From contig CM055092.1 of assembly GCA_029204225.1 (NCBI GenBank), forward strand, positions 66,190,923 to 66,254,922: a stretch of 64,000 nucleotides of DNA, in the 5' to 3' direction. The translations under genes were made by a program, and so were the position numbers. The number at the start of each line of letters is the position of its first letter. Within the stretch, counting starts at the first letter, position 1. The stretch comes from Diphasiastrum complanatum. Its lineage: Eukaryota > Streptophyta > Lycopodiopsida > Lycopodiales > Lycopodiaceae. This document shows, one piece after another, positions 36,589 through 43,316 of this stretch. The notes under the pieces were generated by a model, which was not told the DNA's origin, did not search any database, and saw nothing but the letters and a program-made list of their open reading frames with translations.

Positions 36589-36996
36589 TCATGAAGTAAT
36601 AATCTCCTTTTCAAAGTCATCATATGTGTAATCAACAATGTCAAAAAAATTTGATAAATTTTGAGCAAAAATTGAGAGATTTTTTTCCTCTCTCAAATTC
36701 AAAACATCTTCTATATCATTAAATGAGATATAACTTTCATTATTTATAAAATATAACGGAACATCGAGTAGAGTTAATTGATCAACAGGAGATGCAGATG
36801 GAAGAGAATCAGAGAGGATTATAGAACGAGGTTTATAATCTGAAGCCATAGAAGCTGCAGCGTCAACTCCTATATCAGTATCTGCATCATCTACATCAAC
36901 TGGAGCAGGTGCCAATGCTTCGGTCAATGGAATAGTTGAAAATTCAACAGAGTCATCATCTGGAATCTCAACAGATACGTAAAAGACAAAAGCCAT
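36589..36996 (-). CDS. acidic 135-aa protein, unknown
   Basis: An intact minus-strand frame, MAFVFYVSVEIPDDDSV, with an Asp/Ala-rich middle (VDVDDADTDIGVDAAAS) and a C-terminal part FINNESYISFNDIEDVLNL ... FDIVDYTYDDFEKEI. It is strongly acidic with no signal peptide or membrane segment. It lies tail-to-tail with the transposase-like gene (75 bp apart). AT-rich codons match its neighbours. No family recognised; it could be a last exon only. Confidence 0.45.
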   Translation of the reverse strand: MAFVFYVSVEIPDDDSVEFSTIPLTEALAPAPVDVDDADTDIGVDAAASMASDYKPRSIILSDSLPSASPVDQLTLLDVPLYFINNESYISFNDIEDVLNLREEKNLSIFAQNLSNFFDIVDYTYDDFEKEIITS

Positions 36997-37313
36997 TCCT
37001 TTGATTAGAAGGCAACATATTCTTCTGTGGATATTACAATATATATATATATATTTCTTTTGAAATGGATATCACAATATATATTTCTTTTGATAGAGTA
37101 CTTTCTATTGTGTTTATGCTTAGAGGATGGTTGGAAATGCACAAGGTCCTGAAAATGAACGAAACAAAAAATATATATCCAAAACCGGAGTACTAATAAT
37201 CTACGAAAAATTATCAAGATAAGAAATTAAATTATAACGATTCTCATAAACTAGCTTATCGATATCGAAGGGAGCAAAAAAAATACTTGCAAAATCTCTA
37301 ATTCTCAAATGGA

Positions 37314-37577
37314 ATGTCATTGGCATTCAAAAAATCCACAAGTTTGTTATATGAGGACATGGAGAAACAAGCCATATTGAACCTGATATCGGTTCAGCGC
37401 GACAAAATGATATCGGTTGAGGAATTAAAAATAGTGTGCGCATTGATCCGATATCATTTAGACGAGACTGAAATTTTTCGCGAGCACACGTTAGAAGAGG
37501 CTGATATCGATTCAGTGCGTCTAAATGAATTCGACCGTGCACTGTATGGGAAGGCGCGCGTTGATTCAATATCGTGA
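37314..37577 (+). CDS. small ORF spanning two 71-bp hairpins
   Basis: The 87-codon frame contains both hairpin 1 and hairpin 2, and its TGA stop begins directly after the right arm of hairpin 2. The arms therefore encode parallel peptides (LISVQRDK, CALIRYH, IDSVRLNE, ARVDSIS). Because the repeat is nucleotide-conserved on both strands elsewhere, this frame may be a by-product of it. If translated, it would be a small charged protein. Confidence 0.3.
   Translation: MSLAFKKSTSLLYEDMEKQAILNLISVQRDKMISVEELKIVCALIRYHLDETEIFREHTLEEADIDSVRLNEFDRALYGKARVDSIS
37385..37455 (+). repeat. 71-bp imperfect inverted repeat, unit 1
   Basis: Left arm GATATCGGTTCAGCGCG, right arm GCGCATTGATCCGATATC, outer length 71 bp. 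The outer 8 bp pair perfectly, followed by a T-T mismatch that recurs in other units. An extra left half-site GATATCGGTTGAGG lies inside at 37409. Confidence 0.85.
37503..37574 (+). repeat. 71-bp imperfect inverted repeat, unit 2
   Basis: Left arm GATATCGATTCAGTGCG, right arm GCGCGTTGATTCAATATC(G). It has the same spacing as unit 1 and starts 118 bp after it. Confidence 0.85.
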
Positions 37578-38055
37578 GAAAGAAAGAAAACAAAATGACT
37601 AGTGAGTTCAAAATGAAAGATCACGGAATCGAAATATGGAAAATGGTGCCCATATTTATAGCTGATTTTTGTTGATCACAGCCATACATTTGTCAAATAA
37701 TGAATTGAGGAACACATCCTATATTTATCCACCAATCAGAGTGAGAAAAATTTGTACCTACGCTGGAATACATTAAATAGTCTATCACTTAATTCTATAA
37801 ATCATCATTAGCCTTGATTTAGAATCTATACCTGCATCTAAATACATTAAATAGTCTACCACTAGCCTCATCGAATCATCATTAAGCAAATATGAAATGG
37901 ACAACATCGAAAAACGTGTATGAGGAGAATTATTACAGACTCTTGCCCTATTTAAACAACGTAAAGACGAAATTTTTTCTTTTGAAATAATGTTCATTCA
38001 GAACATTCACATAAGGCGTTCATAATGCGTTCTAATATATTTTCAGTGCGTCTCA

Positions 38056-38126
38056 GATATCGGATCAGCGCGCCTTTGGAGAAGACAATGACTTCTCACT
38101 TGGACTGCGCGCGTCGAATCGTTATT
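38056..38126 (-). repeat. 71-bp imperfect inverted repeat, unit 3 (inverted)
   Basis: Left arm GATATCGGATCAGCGCGC, right arm GCGCGCGTCGAATCGTTAT. The GGATCA arm is on the left and the TTCGA-type arm on the right, the reverse of the other units, so this copy is on the minus strand. Confidence 0.75.
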
Positions 38127-38269
38127 GTAGGAAAAAATGATTTTGAAATTTTTTTAAAATTATTGGAGGGTATTTTGAGTGATCAAAGCTTGATTTGATA
38201 GACTCTTCATATTGTCCAAAGCTAAGGAAAATCTATCGAGTCAAGCTTTGATCATTCATATTATCATCC

Positions 38270-38340
38270 AATATCGGTTCAACGTGCGAGAATAGCCTCT
38301 TTGAGTTTTACATGTAGTATATGTGCATCGATTTGCTATT
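38270..38340 (+). repeat. 71-bp imperfect inverted repeat, unit 4
   Basis: Left arm AATATCGGTTCAACGTGC, right arm GTGCATCGATTTGCTATT. The right arm is the more decayed, but its position keeps the 71-bp span. Confidence 0.7.
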
Positions 38341-38725
38341 GGAAATAATAATGCCCGTTGAAATTTTTCAAATTATAATGATTGGATATAAAAAAAGGTC
38401 AGATATTTATAGCTTAACCTTGTCAATTTTAGCAATACATTGTAGATGTAACCATACTTTTGTAGAATTAATTGTAGATGTGACAATACTTTTGTTGAAA
38501 TTAATTGTGGTCGTTATTATCGACTAATCATTTTGATGAAAGATGGATATTTAATTTGATTTGATTGACAAGCCTCTGAATATCTCGAAGTAATCATCAA
38601 CTTAATCTGAACCTCGGACATCCAAACCACCACGTCTGTAACCATTTCGGAATTTTTCTATATATACAGATGGATGACGCTAAATTTTTTTTGCTTAAAT
38701 TTCTTTTCTTTCTCTACATCCATGC

Positions 38726-38796
38726 GATATCGATTCATTGTGCTCGAAGCAAATTTCCTACGATCCGCTTTTACTCGTGCGTCTCCATCCGCTACC
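38726..38796 (+). repeat. 71-bp imperfect inverted repeat, unit 5
   Basis: Left arm GATATCGATTCATTGTGCTCG; the right arm, GTGCGTCTCCATCCGCTACC, is weakly conserved. Together with unit 6 it forms a pair upstream of the H3-like gene. Confidence 0.6.
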
Positions 38797-38819
38797 AGCT
38801 ATCCATTAGATTTAGTTCA

Positions 38820-38890
38820 GGTATCGGTTCGACGCGCTCGACCTGACTTCTGATCTTGAGTTATCCTTCATCGCGGGCTGATCCAATATT
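38820..38890 (+). repeat. 71-bp imperfect inverted repeat, unit 6, ends 8 bp before the H3-like ATG
   Basis: Left arm GGTATCGGTTCGACGCGC, right arm CGCGGGCTGATCCAATATT. It would lie in the promoter or 5' leader of the H3-like gene, whose ATG is at 38899. Confidence 0.8.
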
Positions 38891-38898
38891 GGATACTA

Positions 38899-39345
38899 AT
38901 GGCGCGGACTAAGCAAACAGCACGAGTCCACCCTGGTGGAATCCCAATCATAGGAGGGAGTAAGGGAAATGCACCACCACCGTCTTGTCCACCACCACCT
39001 CCTCCTAGGCCAAGGGGCAAAAGAAGAGACCCACTCTGGCTCAAGGATATTCGAAAGCTACAGAAGACCAATAATCTTCTGATTCTGAAAGCTTACATAC
39101 AGAGATCCATCAGACAAGTTACAAGAAGTCTATCTATAGATGTGAGATGGACTGCATATGAGGATTTTCATGTGAAATTTTTTTCAGATACTGTTGTTGC
39201 AGCTATCCATGCCAAGAGGGTGACCATCATGCCCAAGAATTTCAACATTGTGTTCAAGCTACGGGACACATATGAAAAATTTGTAGAGTACTTTAGACCT
39301 GCTGCTTCCTCTCCTCTAAAACAAGATTCAAAGAAAAGAAAATGA
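38899..39345 (+). CDS. divergent histone H3-like protein (N-terminal part of an H3/Ulp1 reading)
   Basis: The protein begins MARTKQTARVHPGG, the H3 tail with Lys4 kept and Lys9 changed to Val. The tail then becomes proline-rich (PPPSCPPPPPP) instead of carrying the K14-K27 region. A histone fold follows: DIRKLQKTNNLLI (alpha-N), QRSIRQVTRSLSIDVRW (alpha-1), FFSDTVVAAIHAKRVTIMPK (end of alpha-2 and loop 2, with AIHAKRVTIMPK identical to H3) and RDTYE. Helix 2 is about nine residues shorter than normal. A basic SPLKQDSKKRK end precedes TGA, but the same frame continues into a Ulp1-like region. Canonical H3 is ~136 aa and lacks such an extension. The H3 relationship is certain; nucleosome assembly is doubtful. 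Confidence 0.88.
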   Translation: MARTKQTARVHPGGIPIIGGSKGNAPPPSCPPPPPPRPRGKRRDPLWLKDIRKLQKTNNLLILKAYIQRSIRQVTRSLSIDVRWTAYEDFHVKFFSDTVVAAIHAKRVTIMPKNFNIVFKLRDTYEKFVEYFRPAASSPLKQDSKKRK

Positions 39346-40239
39346 AAGCAATCTCAACCATCCCGGCTTGTTTTTCGTATACAAAGCATGAATGTGTCAA
39401 AGAAGAGGAGGTCTCATGACCCTCCTAATAAAGCGAGAGATTTTTCAAAGCCATCTCCTCTGGATGAGATTCTATCTGCTAGGCAATCTCCTCCCAAGTC
39501 TCATTCTTCTCCTTTTGAATCTTCCTCCCCTAATAAATCTCCCCCTCCTTCAAAATCTCTGTCTCCTCCTACCCCCATAAATATTAGTTCCCCACCTCCT
39601 ATTCTAGGAAATGATTTAGATGATTTTGTAAATGTAAAAGTAGAATCAATTTTAAATGACAATTCTTTTTGTGGTTTATCTGTATTACTTTTGTCACCCC
39701 CTGCACTTGTCTTTGTAAATACTTTTCAATGTGTACAGTATGACCAATTGTTAAACACATATCTTAAAGCTTTAGGTCCTAGATATAGTTTGAAGATGTC
39801 GAAGACCAATGTTGGTCTTCCCCTTTCTACATTAGATACATGTGAATTAAAAAGTAGGGATAAAATGCTAGGTGACAATGTAGGAGGTGGGCCAATTCAG
39901 TACTGGATGGAGTTTTTCTAGACCCCATTGTTTATAGATGTAGCATTGTTTCCCCTTCAATTCATGGCAGTATTTGATTTCCCTAATTTCAAAAGTCTGC
40001 ACGATGATATGCTCCAATATCAGACTGGGGACTCCAATTCTCGTGCTCTCATACATAACAAAGTAAGTGTATTTTTTTCAGATTTTATTAAGTTGAAATT
40101 TTCATATGAATTTTGATTTCACATCGATTCTCATAAATTTATTGTAATCTGATTGCAATGATCATTGGAGCTTATATGTGTTGTCCTTGTACGTCAATGA
40201 TGAGGCTTTGTGTAATCTAGTTTGTTTAAAGATGAACTC

Positions 40240-40241
<2 letters not shown>

Positions 40242-40320
<79 letters not shown>
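40242..40320 (+). repeat. (CA)n microsatellite inside the Ulp1-like gene region
   Basis: About 39 AC units placed right after the His-motif segment. It probably expanded in an intron or after the gene decayed. Confidence 0.95.
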
Positions 40321-40324
<4 letters not shown>

Positions 40325-40425
40325 TGCCAGGAGCCATATCCAAAAAATATTGGAACTCTTTCTAGTAACAAATGCAATAGCATATACGAAGCTAAAAATT
40401 GTTGATGCAGAGGTAAAAATTTATC

Positions 40426-40495
40426 AATATCGGTTCGATGAGCCCTTGTAGTTATTGTTGGTTTTTTTTTAAATCGTGCACGCTGATCCGATATT
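40426..40495 (+). repeat. 70-bp imperfect inverted repeat, unit 7
   Basis: Left arm AATATCGGTTCGATGAGC, right arm GTGCACGCTGATCCGATATT. The first and last bases covary with unit 1 (A-T instead of G-C). Confidence 0.85.
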
Positions 40496-40511
40496 CAAAC
40501 AATATTTTTTA

Positions 40512-40582
40512 GATATCAGTTCGATGCGCGCTTGTTTCTGTTGTCAATTTTATTATAACATCCTGCGCATTGATCCGATATC
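40512..40582 (+). repeat. 71-bp imperfect inverted repeat, unit 8
   Basis: Left arm GATATCAGTTCGATGCGCGC, right arm TGCGCATTGATCCGATATC. It starts 86 bp after unit 7. Both lie between the His and Cys motifs of the Ulp1-like reading. Confidence 0.88.
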
Positions 40583-40718
40583 TCAAAATGTTAAAATTTG
40601 GATACTGCAGTCCTCCCAATAGGTTGATTCTATAAGCTGTGGTTCGTATACGATATGCAATGCCAAACACTTTTTCAATTGGCTTGCACTACATGATGGA
40701 CTTCCTAATCTGGAAGAG

Positions 40719-40830
40719 GTAATCTTAAATCAATAATATTTAATTGTGTTTTTGTTTTTTTTTTCATAATCAAATTACTAATAACTAATCTTTGACTAAT
40801 AACATTTAACTGTGTTTATGTTTTTTTCAG
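40719..40830 (+). other. GT-AG intron in the Ulp1-like gene
   Basis: GGAAGAG|GTAATC donor and a TTTTTTTCAG acceptor. Splicing joins LPNLEE to FKCEGLPNGDNA in frame. Confidence 0.6.
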
Positions 40831-40839
40831 TTTAAATGT

Positions 40840-41047
40840 GAAGGTCTCCCCAATGGAGATAATGCACTTCAAGCAAGAGACCATAAAGCTTGTGATCGAA
40901 AATTCATACGAGACTTCAACAAGGGCAAGCATTGATTCGATATCTGATTGTAGTGGTCACTGGAGTTCAAGTGACTGAAGATCTCCCCAATGGAGATAAT
41001 GCATATCCTGCAGGAGACAATGAATCTTGTTATCGAAAACTCATATT
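40840..41047 (+). repeat. local duplication of the last Ulp1-like exon
   Basis: GAAGGTCTCCCCAATGGAGA (40840) and GAAGATCTCCCCAATGGAGA (40977) begin two ~70-bp copies, which read LPNGDNA...CDRKFIR and LPNGDNA...CYRKLIL. The second copy is in an open frame (40932-41201), so the 3' exon was tandemly duplicated with a 137-bp offset. Confidence 0.75.
40925..40944 (+). repeat. right half-site of the 71-bp repeat at the end of the Ulp1-like gene
   Basis: GGCAAGCATTGATTCGATATC matches a right arm. No left arm lies 71 bp upstream. The TGA inside it is the stop codon of the Ulp1-like reading. Confidence 0.7.
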
Positions 41048-41339
41048 ATCTAGTTGCAATTACATTGTATTTTGCACCATGGAAATGGTGAACATAGAAA
41101 TGAAAGAGCCTCATAGAACAAGTGTTTCATATATTTTCAAAAATGATGTATACAAAAAATTGTATTACATAATACAAAATTCCATAGTTCATAAACTATA
41201 AATCTTCAATTTTGATGGATGTTCCAATATCTTTGTATTTTATATGCTCATTCTGCCTTACTCTTACCTACACAAGAGAAATTGTTTTAGTTAATATATT
41301 TTATGAAATTGATAGACTTCAAAGTAGAAAAAAATGAAT

Positions 41340-41700
41340 ATTTTTATATGGCATAACGTACCTTTACACCATTCAATCGAAATTGATAGTACTGAGGTAG
41401 ATCGAATTGCAACATGTCTAGTTCTGATCGAATGTGATTGAGACACCAATCTTCCTCGACCTCAATCATTGGAGAATGTTGTCATTTTTTTTCACTGTTA
41501 TCTGAAGTTGCTCTTGAGGGTTTATACCAAAATCTTGATCAAGTGGCTTCCAAACATTTTTGCATTTAATCCATCTTCTATAATACAGCAACAAAGTGAG
41601 CATTTGTTTTTTGATGTGATATCTAAATGTCATGGATGAGTAACATACTCTGCACTCAACTTTCTGATTTTGTTTTGATCCCAACCATCATCCAACAGCT
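41340..41700 (-). pseudogene. possible 3' exons of the minus-strand unknown gene
   Basis: Minus-strand readings here include SAEIIVELLDDGWDQNK (just right of 41690) and IEVEEDWCLNHIRSELDML (near 41470-41420). They are interrupted by stops and no convincing splice sites were traced. They may be further exons of the gene at 41876-42540 or a separate decayed gene. Confidence 0.3.
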
Positions 41701-41875
41701 CGACGATTATTTCAGCACTCAAGTCCTTACAAATAAACATTGTTTTCATTCTTCGAACATTGCATTTGGAAAAAAAATCAACAAAAATAGTAAAAGGTAG
41801 ATACCAACTTAATCTATTATTCTTTGATCCAGTGCTATATTTTAATATACTCTGAATATCAATACATAGCCTAGA

Positions 41876-42540
41876 TCAAAAACTTTTTGAAATTGCTACA
41901 TCAGGAGAAATCCATTCCTCACTTGAAAAATATGGTAGAGGATATGACTCTAATCTACCAACTAAACCATTTTTATCATGAAAATAGGTGTGATCATAAA
42001 AGAAAACTCTTGACTCTAAAAGTGATTTTGGAGAACGACCTTTATATTGTAAAATACTAGTATCCAAATGTACGACATCGATTATTCCTACAATCGATTG
42101 AACTGTTTGCCATTCAATGAAATTTGATGGATACAAATCTGCAAAACCAACAAAAACATCACAAGAAAAATATAATTTAAAGAAAATGCTAACTCTAACG
42201 AAATTAAATTTAAAAACTTACAATTGTATTTTCTTCTATCGTTTGGATTCAAATCATGAATGTTGAGCTCATTGTGAAGATAAGCATGTTGAACTAAAAC
42301 TTCCATGATAGATTGACCGGCAGGTGATACTTTAAAATCCATTATCCTGCCTTTCCAAGAGCTTCTATATATGTTATCTGATCTTTTTCTTTTTCGAAAT
42401 GAGCCTTTTGCAGAGGGATGCATCAAGATCCATTGATATTTTTGATATATTCTTGGTATCCATTGATCTTCTGCGTTTTTTTCATTGCAAATATTGATTG
42501 CATCAATGGTTCCTCTTGGTCTCCGATTATGTGTAGCCAT
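41876..42540 (-). CDS. two-exon gene of unknown function
   Basis: Exon 1 (42540-42222) starts MATHNRRPRGTIDAIN and includes DQWIPRIYQKYQWILMHP and a basic RKRKRSD stretch. An 83-bp intron follows, with donor GTAAGT and acceptor TTTTGCAG. Exon 2 (42138-41876) continues in frame as YLYPSNFIEWQTVQSIVGI and VFFYDHTYFHDKNGLVGRL, ending SPDVAISKSF-stop. The joined protein is about 193 aa, intact and undamaged, unlike its neighbours. It shows no membrane segment or signal peptide. I do not recognise the family. It points toward the H3/Ulp1 gene and has similar AT-rich codon use, so it probably belongs to the same locus. Confidence 0.6.
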
Positions 42541-42931
42541 TAGTCAAAAATACGAGTACGCAAGCTGAGAACGAAGAGAATGTAGAGATTGTGAGGTAAA
42601 CCTAAGAATGACAATCCAGAATAAGAGATAGAATGAAAAAAATGAGAGCTATACCTATGAATGACAAGAAGTTCCTTAACTACAAGGATCGGTTAACTAC
42701 AGTTTATGACTATTGATGTCAAATCAAGCTCGATTGTACAATGACGGGCAACATAAGAGTATTCGGGCAGTAACTATGGTCCAATCACAATTGCTTGTTC
42801 TACCCAGCGGGATATTTGAAAATCACAAAAATTTGGCCGAGAAAGTTAAATACAATTTTCGTCCGTCAACCACTGTTACAGTTCATCACAGATGGACACC
42901 ATTCATTAGGACACATAAGCATTGAAAGCGT
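42541..42931. other. right edge of the locus, no clear gene
   Basis: A 70-codon plus-strand frame (42713-42925) has no recognisable domain. At about 42932 the sequence changes abruptly to a truncated gypsy LTR, so the original right end of the locus may be lost. Confidence 0.4.
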
Positions 42932-43163
42932 GCAAATATGAGCTATGGGGATTTCCATTGCTAGTTCTCATGTGCCTTATTTACATGAATCCATGTTCCA
43001 TTTCCATTTATTGTACTCTTTCTTTCATTGCTAATGCAATTCCATTGTGATCTCATTGTTTCTAGCTTTCTATTGATATGCGATCTTGATTGTCTTCTAC
43101 TCTTCTTGCTTTTAGCTTTACTATCATTGTAATTGCTATTAGTTTGGGATTTGGCACATGACA
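42932..43163 (+). repeat. 5'-truncated LTR of copy 2
   Basis: It matches the last ~230 bp of the 3' LTR (51107-51337), from ATATGAGCTATGGGGATTTC to TTTGGCACATGACA. The first ~285 bp are missing at the junction with the 33.8-42.9 kb locus. Confidence 0.88.
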
Positions 43164-43168
43164 ATTCT

Positions 43169-43180
43169 TGGTATCAAAGC
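43169..43180 (+). other. primer binding site of copy 2
   Basis: TGGTATCAAAGC lies five bases after the LTR end. It differs from the iMet-type site at one position. Confidence 0.65.
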
Positions 43181-43316
43181 ATAGATCTCAAAATCATGAT
43201 GATTCTATGAGAATTTCATTAGATTTGATAAGTTTAATGCATTTGTAGCTTTCTTTTTGCTAGTTTTTAAGTTTGAGATTTTCAAGTCTGCTCAGACCAA
43301 TTTTTAGTTAACATTC

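Larger units (their letters stand above)
39346..40935 (+). pseudogene. Ulp1-type (C48) cysteine protease, in frame with the H3-like ORF, damaged
   Basis: In the H3 frame after TGA 39343: basic and Pro/Ser-rich linker, then LDTCELKSRDKMLGDNV and IQYWMEFF, like the N-terminal core of SUMO proteases. A TAG (39919) follows, then FIDVALFPLQFMAVFDFPN and an AAA|GTAAGT donor (40063). Further on come NDHWSLYVLSLYVNDE (catalytic His-Trp, near 40155-40205), and after hairpins 7-8 SSQ-stop-VDSISCGSYTICNAKHF (catalytic Gln and Cys, near 40608-40672). A GT-AG intron (40719-40830) leads to a last exon ending at TGA 40933. The family cleaves SUMO or precursors. Stops and a missing frame before His show decay. 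Confidence 0.7.

Noticed and set aside
38899-39345. H3-like ORF as an ordinary host histone H3 gene or pseudogene
   Set aside because: Divergence is concentrated in the tail and helix 2 with a designed-looking Pro-rich replacement and an in-frame protease extension; a processed pseudogene would keep overall similarity.
37385-40582. The 71-bp repeats as tRNA genes (GGTTCGA resembles a B box and the length fits)
   Set aside because: The GGTTCGA-like word lies at the 5' arm, there is no A box at the right spacing, and the structure is one long hairpin, not a cloverleaf.
37385-40582. The same repeats as a CRISPR-like or simple tandem array
   Set aside because: Spacing between units is irregular (86 bp to over 1.6 kb), the orientation of one is reversed, and the host is a eukaryote.
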